Shown piece by piece: positions 59,790-64,000 of a stretch of DNA of 64,000 nt (positions within the stretch are counted from its first letter, which is position 1; each line of letters begins with the position of its first letter). Source of the DNA: Euleptes europaea. Taxonomy: Eukaryota; Chordata; Lepidosauria; Squamata; Sphaerodactylidae. The stretch lies in assembly GCF_029931775.1 (NCBI RefSeq), contig NC_079312.1:63058333-63122332 (forward strand), written 5' to 3'. The notes under the pieces were generated by a model, which was not told where the DNA came from, searched no databases, and saw nothing but the letters and a program-made list of their open reading frames with translations. The translations under genes and the position numbers were made by a program.

Positions 59790-60150
59790 GATGGATTTAC
59801 ATTCTAGCTGTATCTGAAGAAGTGAGCTGTGGCTCAAGAAAGCTCCGACCCTGCCAGAAAATATTCTTGTTAGTCTTTAAGGTACTCCTGGGCCCTGACC
59901 TGGATGGCCCAGGCTAGCCTGATCTCGTCAGATCTCAGAAGCTAAGCAGGGTCAGCCTGGTTAGTATTTGGATGGGGGACCACCAAGGAAGACCAGGGTT
60001 GCTGTGCAGAGGAAGGCACTGGGAAACCACCTCTGTTAGTCTCTTGCCATGAAAACCCCATAAGGGGTCGCCAGAAGTCGGCTGCGACTACACACACACA
60101 CACACACAAGGTGCTACTGGACTCTTGCTCCTTTCTACTACTACTGAGTC
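59790..60150 (+). mobile_element. Hammerhead-bearing Penelope-like tail, split by a 5S SINE
   Basis: Motif at 59810-59849 (GTAT, CTGAAGA, GTGAGC..GCTCA, GAAAGCTC). The tail 'cagaaaatattcttgttagt' breaks at 59894, where a SINE is inserted, and resumes at 60107 ('ctactggactcttgctcctt'). It ends about 320 bp upstream of the TKT start codon. Confidence 0.8.
59895..60106 (+). repeat. 5S-derived SINE, full length, nested
   Basis: Head 'gacctggatggcccaggcta', 'gcctgatctcgtcagatctc', 'agaagctaagcagggtcagc' and 'ggttagtatttggatggggg'. This is the closest copy in the window to 5S rRNA and retains box A- and box C-like sequence. Flanks AAGGTACTCCTGG and AAGGTGCTACTGG match at 11 of 13. The tail is slightly shortened. 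Confidence 0.92.
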
Positions 60151-60466
60151 AACCACTTCCAGCACTGAGGCCTCGCGACGCTTCCTCTTCGGAAAGGCGC
60201 CCTCCTTCCTCGCCGCCGCCAGGGCCCCGCCCGGCCGCCTTCCCGCCACTCGAGGGGCGGGGAAGGCAGGCAGGGGCTAGGCCGGGGCGGGAGCGGCCCA
60301 GTCCCTCGGCCCTGGCCACGGGGGCAGGCCCGGCGTTGGGCTCCTCCTCCGATGGCGGAGCTTGGCCGGGCGGCTCCCGCTCCCCTTCCTCAGTCGCCGA
60401 GCCGAGGCCTGCCCGCCCTCACTCGCCGCCGCCGCCTGTCACTCGAGCCCGCCGCCAGCCGTCTCC
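60151..60466 (+). promoter_or_regulatory. TKT: TKT CpG-island promoter / 5' leader
   Basis: Very GC- and CpG-rich. GC boxes GGGGCGGGG at 60254-60262 and GGGGCGGG at 60284-60291 (Sp1-type). GATGGCGGAG at 60351-60360 resembles a YY1 site. No TATA box. An ATG at 60352, out of frame with TKT, opens a frame that overlaps the TKT start. Confidence 0.7.
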
Positions 60467-60573
60467 ATGGAGGATTACCACAAGCCCGACCAGCAGGCGC
60501 TGCAGGCCCTGAAGGACACGGCGAACCGGCTCCGCATCAGCTCCATCAAGGCGACCACTGCGGCCGGCTCTGG
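60467..60573 (+). CDS. TKT: TKT, transketolase, coding exon 1 (gene continues beyond window)
   Basis: Transketolase is the thiamine-diphosphate enzyme of the non-oxidative pentose phosphate pathway. It transfers two-carbon ketol units from xylulose-5-phosphate to ribose-5-phosphate or erythrose-4-phosphate in the cytosol. The 107 nt encode [35 protein letters not shown] and two bases of Gly. Human TKT begins [20 protein letters not shown] and continues [20 protein letters not shown], so the match is near complete and the exon ends at the expected place with donor GTGAGC. No later TKT exon was found before 64000, so intron 1 is longer than 3.4 kb. The frame upstream of this ATG is open but has no in-frame ATG. 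Confidence 0.96.
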
Positions 60574-60772
60574 GTGAGCCCAGCGGGGCTGGGCGAGGGA
60601 GGGAGGGAAACCAGGGGGAAGCGCTCGTTCACCCCTGCCGGGAAGCGGGCTTCTGCCGCCGCCGCCGGGCTGTCTGAACGATGGACGCCCTCCGCTGGCC
60701 TACAGCCGTTTGCCGGCCTCCTCCCCATCGATATGGGCACGTGGGAAAGGGAGCACCGGCCGGCTGCACCTT

Positions 60773-61015
60773 CCCAGTGGGTCGCCGTGTTAGTCTGTCT
60801 GCAGGAGTAGAAAAGGGCCAGAGTCCAGGAGCACCTTAAAGACTTAACAAAAATATTTTCTGGTAGGGTAGGAGCTTTCGGGAGCCACAGCTCACTTCTT
60901 CAGGTCAGAGTCCAGGAGCACCTTAAAGACGAACAAGAATATTTTCTGGCAGGGTGTATGAGCTTTCGGGAGCCACAGCTCGCTTCTTCAGATACGGCTA
61001 GCATGTGAAACTACA
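60773..61015 (-). mobile_element. Tandem hammerhead-bearing Penelope-like insertion in TKT intron 1
   Basis: Two head-to-tail minus copies (60773-60904 and 60905-61015); the second restarts at 'cagagtccaggagcacctta'. Short target duplication GCACCTT at 60766-60772 and 61016-61022. It begins 200 bp after the TKT exon 1 donor. Confidence 0.8.
60956..60995 (-). ncRNA. Hammerhead ribozyme motif (minus, complete core)
   Basis: Minus strand: GTAT, CTGAAGA, AGCGAGC-TGTG-GCTCCC, GAAAGCTC, ATAC. Stem I (GUAU/AUAC) and the core are perfect, stem II has one mismatch, and stem III is the self-complementary AGCU. Confidence 0.7.
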
Positions 61016-61208
61016 GCACCTTTGCTGTAGGTGTGGGCCCCCTGCCACTCCTCCTCAAGCTGCTTGTTTGAGCTCCCTACGGTAGTTCTTTGCCACTTTC
61101 CAGGCAGACGATGCCTATTCCAGTGCATCCTTTGCCACCCGTGTGGACAGGTAAACTTGTACCATTTGTAGATGGGACCACCAGCTTGCTCTGGGTTAGT
61201 GAAACACA

Positions 61209-61369
61209 GGGCGCTTTCACACGTGCTGAATAGTGCACTTTCGATCCACTTGCAATGCCCTTTAACGATCGTTTGCAAGTGGATTTGGCCATTTCACACA
61301 GTGAAATCCAGCTGCAATGTGCGCTGGAAGTGGATTGGAAGTGCATTATTTGGCATGGGTGAAAGTGCC
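61209..61369. mobile_element. MITE with GGCGCTTTCACACG TIRs
   Basis: Left 'ggcgctttcacacgtgctga' and right 'ggcatgggtgaaagtgcc' are inverted. The interior 'gatccacttgcaatg' and 'gcaagtggatttggcc' also form inverted pairs. No coding capacity. Confidence 0.75.
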
Positions 61370-61559
61370 AACAGAGTTAGTGTGTTCGTGAAACGTTCCC
61401 ATATCTCCACTCCACTTTCTGTACTCTGTAAAACTGTACTCTATAAGACTAGGTCCTGCCCCTGAGTCTTTCTGTCTTGCACTGTCCCCTCGATTTAGCT
61501 TGAAAAAAAATTGTTTTGCTAGCTGTCTGGCCCTCCTGCAAATAAGGAGATTAACTGGG

Positions 61560-61764
61560 TGGTGGTGGAATGTGCTGTCAAGTGTCAACCCCTTAGGGGT
61601 TTTCAAGGCAAGAGATGTTCAGAGGTGGTTTGTCCTTGCCTGCCTCTGCATTGCAACCTCAGACTTCTTTGGTGGTCTCTCATCCAAGTACTAACCAGGA
61701 CTGACCCTGTTTAGCTCCCAAGATCTGACAAGATCAGGCTAGCCTGAGCCATCCAGGTCAGGGC
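61560..61764 (-). repeat. 5S-derived SINE, minus, in TKT intron 1
   Basis: Tail partly lost, then the middle module and 5S-like head ending 'ccatccaggtcagggc'. Flanks AGATTAACTGGG and AGATAACTGGG (61548-61559 and 61765-61775) differ by one base. Confidence 0.88.
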
Positions 61765-61775
61765 AGATAACTGGG

Positions 61776-64000
61776 AGCGGTCTTTCCACTCACTCTCCAT
61801 TTTTTCCAAACTCGTATGCCCCTTGGCAAGTTTGAGTAGCAGGAGATTACTTCAGGGAATCTGATTATTGAAAACCATTGAGCTATGTGTCATCTTTCAA
61901 GCTGAATGTTTCTGCACTGTTAACTAAACACTGAAGTTTGACTTTGTGGGGTGTGGCTGTGGGAACAATCACTAAATATGCTGCAGCTTAACCTGGTTGT
62001 AGTTTCTTTTAAAAGAGGCTAGAATGTAACCCAATTTCTGCGATGTCAATTAGCTGCCTTCTTTTTTCTAAAACTAAATGGAAAAATGTATTATCAGAAC
62101 AGAAGATTTTGCTTTCACTAGAGGGGCTTGAATTTTGAATTGCATAAGAAATTAAAGGATGCCTTCAAGACAAGGTTTTGAAATGTAGTTTTGAAACAAC
62201 TTTTAGATGCCAGTTAAGTTTTGTAATTCCTGCAGTGAACAAATCTGATGAGGAAATTTCAAGCTGTCAGTTTCAACAGTAACCTGTTTGTCCAATTGTC
62301 TTTGGGTTGAAAGTTTAGCCTTTATAAATCAGTTTAGAATGTGTACCCTTATATTGTATCTAATCCAAGATAGTTTATTTCTTTTGCTATGGACCTTCTT
62401 AAGTTTCTTCTGTAGGCAAACTAGAGAGGAGGGTTTATGTTTGTTTTTCTTTGTTGGTAACTCCAGGGAACGAAGCATATTCTTTATCACTGGCTGAAGT
62501 GGCTTTAAATTTGGAAAACTGGCTGAAAATCCTTTGTGCTCTTATCTTCCATAAATTCCCTTGAATATAAAAAGGGAATAATTATGAACCATGTATTGGA
62601 TTATGTAAATGAATAATTGTTATACATTTATAATGTTTGTTTATACAGTTCAGTCTATTTATATGCATGTTGTTTGGGAATAGGGCTCACTGTACATAAG
62701 TAATGTCAGAAAATGCTTTTACTATTGGTTCACGAGCTGATTTCTAACAGAGAGCAGTGTAGCTTATTCCTAATTATAAGGGCTTTTCCTGAGTGCTACG
62801 TGCATGTGCGCACACATGCAGATGCTTTTGATTAGCTGAGGGTAGAGTGGATGAAGAGTTCCCTTTACCACAATGCTTCTGTCCCTTTTGATCATATGTG
62901 TAGCTTTGAGCACCTAAATGAAAGGGGTTGAGAAGGCATGAAGGAAATCGTGTTGAAAATTTATTTGAACACAGGTGGTAAGGTAGTATAGTATATGAAG
63001 GAAAGAAAAACCCAGGAATGCTAAGCTGAGGCAGAGCTAAAGTATTTATGCCTGAGGCTAAAATATTTTTTCATTTTGTTTCCATCAGTCATAACTAATT
63101 GTCTACAGAATTTCAACTTAGCCCAAGTGGTCTCCAATGGGCAGTTTATTCAAGCTTCTGGACAGGGTTTATTTTAAGCTCTGCTGAATGCAGTCTCCAG
63201 AATTTGCCAGGGTTTTGGATATACTTCTCAGATGAGAAGAGAAACTTCTCCACATCTCCTTCTGGAAAAATCAAGCCTTTTTCACACTAATCACATTTTC
63301 AATGGAACACAAAATGAATGGCTGACTTTTGAGTTCCATCTTTTTGTATAGAATTGACTTTGAATGAGGACTCCTTTATATTTTATATAACAGAAGAATA
63401 AACTATGAATTTAAAACATTTGCCACTTAAAGCATAAGGAGGCAATGGATGAGTTATTCTAAAGTTTGTGTGGGTAACATTGCTACCTGAGCACCTAAAG
63501 CAGTCTAGTTGTGAATGGGAGGGTTATTATCCATATCCTCTGTCATTTCCTCTCCAGCAAATGCATATAGAATTAAATTAAATTTGCGACCTGAAAGAAC
63601 TCAGCGATGGAATGCATCCTCTTGATAGATTTGGGCCCCTGCATCTTTTTTTAAAAAAAATCTTGGAATGTTTCCCTCTGGTTTAGAAGCCCTTGCCCCA
63701 ATATTCAATTGTTCAGGGTCTATATCATATCTTACTGGTAAAGAATGTGCATTGGACCTTGCTGAAGCAAACCTTAATATGTTCAAAGGTTGATCCCCAG
63801 CACTATGGCTAGATTTTGGGATCAATCCTGACAAACCCTGGCACAAATTGAGCACAATATATTGGTTATGCAAGGGGCGCTTTAGGATTTTTACATTTGT
63901 TAACATTTTAAGGATCTGAGGTATTTGTTCTTGACAATATGCTGTTGAATTCCCTGGTTTACTGTTCATGCTCCTTTTTATTGCACAGGTATACAGTAGG
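61776..64000. other. TKT intron 1, start; one unexplained open frame
   Basis: AT-rich intron with no clear repeats. A 122-codon minus-strand frame at 63601-63969 is the only long frame; I do not recognise its protein. Confidence 0.5.

Noticed and set aside
59895-60000. Possible genuine 5S rRNA gene
   Set aside because: The head is 5S-like but is followed by the SINE middle module, a LINE-type tail and (CA)n, with a TSD; nine related copies or fragments occur in the window.
60362-60466. In-frame upstream extension of TKT
   Set aside because: It would need a non-ATG start; the TKT N-terminus is known to begin MExYHKPDQQ, matching 60467.

Overview
The window is nuclear DNA of a vertebrate, most likely a squamate reptile. 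It carries the complete coding region of DCP1A (mRNA-decapping factor) and the first coding exon of TKT (transketolase), both on the + strand. The same two genes are neighbours in the same relative orientation in mammals. The squamate assignment rests on the repeats: 5S-rRNA-derived SINEs that share a 3' tail with a BovB/RTE LINE, CR1 LINEs, Penelope-like fragments, tRNA-derived SINEs and many hAT-type non-autonomous elements. I cannot name the species; a gecko-like lizard is a guess. || Layout. 1-13040: intergenic DNA with SINEs, hAT-type MITEs, one possible LTR-like fossil and a ~170-bp direct duplication; no gene recognised. 13041-13279: CpG-rich promoter/5' leader. 13280-43575: DCP1A, ten coding exons (13280-13414, 18307-18347, 21483-21610, 29024-29090, 30345-30471, 34299-34400, 36990-37745, 38274-38339, 40569-40787, 43495-43575), 1722 nt including stop, 573 residues. 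43576 to ~47575: long 3' UTR. 47600-60150: intergenic, very repeat-dense (two large hAT elements, BovB LINE, Penelope-like 3' part, nested MITEs). 60151-60466: GC-rich TKT promoter. 60467-60573: TKT coding exon 1. 60574-64000: start of TKT intron 1. || The two genes are functionally unrelated: decapping in cytoplasmic P-bodies, and the non-oxidative pentose phosphate pathway. || The most interesting structure is a set of short repeats carrying complete hammerhead-ribozyme consensus cores (CUGAAGA, stem II, GAAA, a 4-nt self-complementary stem III, cleavage C, closed stem I). Two sequence-unrelated families, plus a third degraded one, have the same core. One family is joined to a Penelope-like C-terminal coding remnant. 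Several copies are palindromic or tandem insertions with 7-13 bp target-site duplications, and they bracket the CpG promoters of both DCP1A and TKT.
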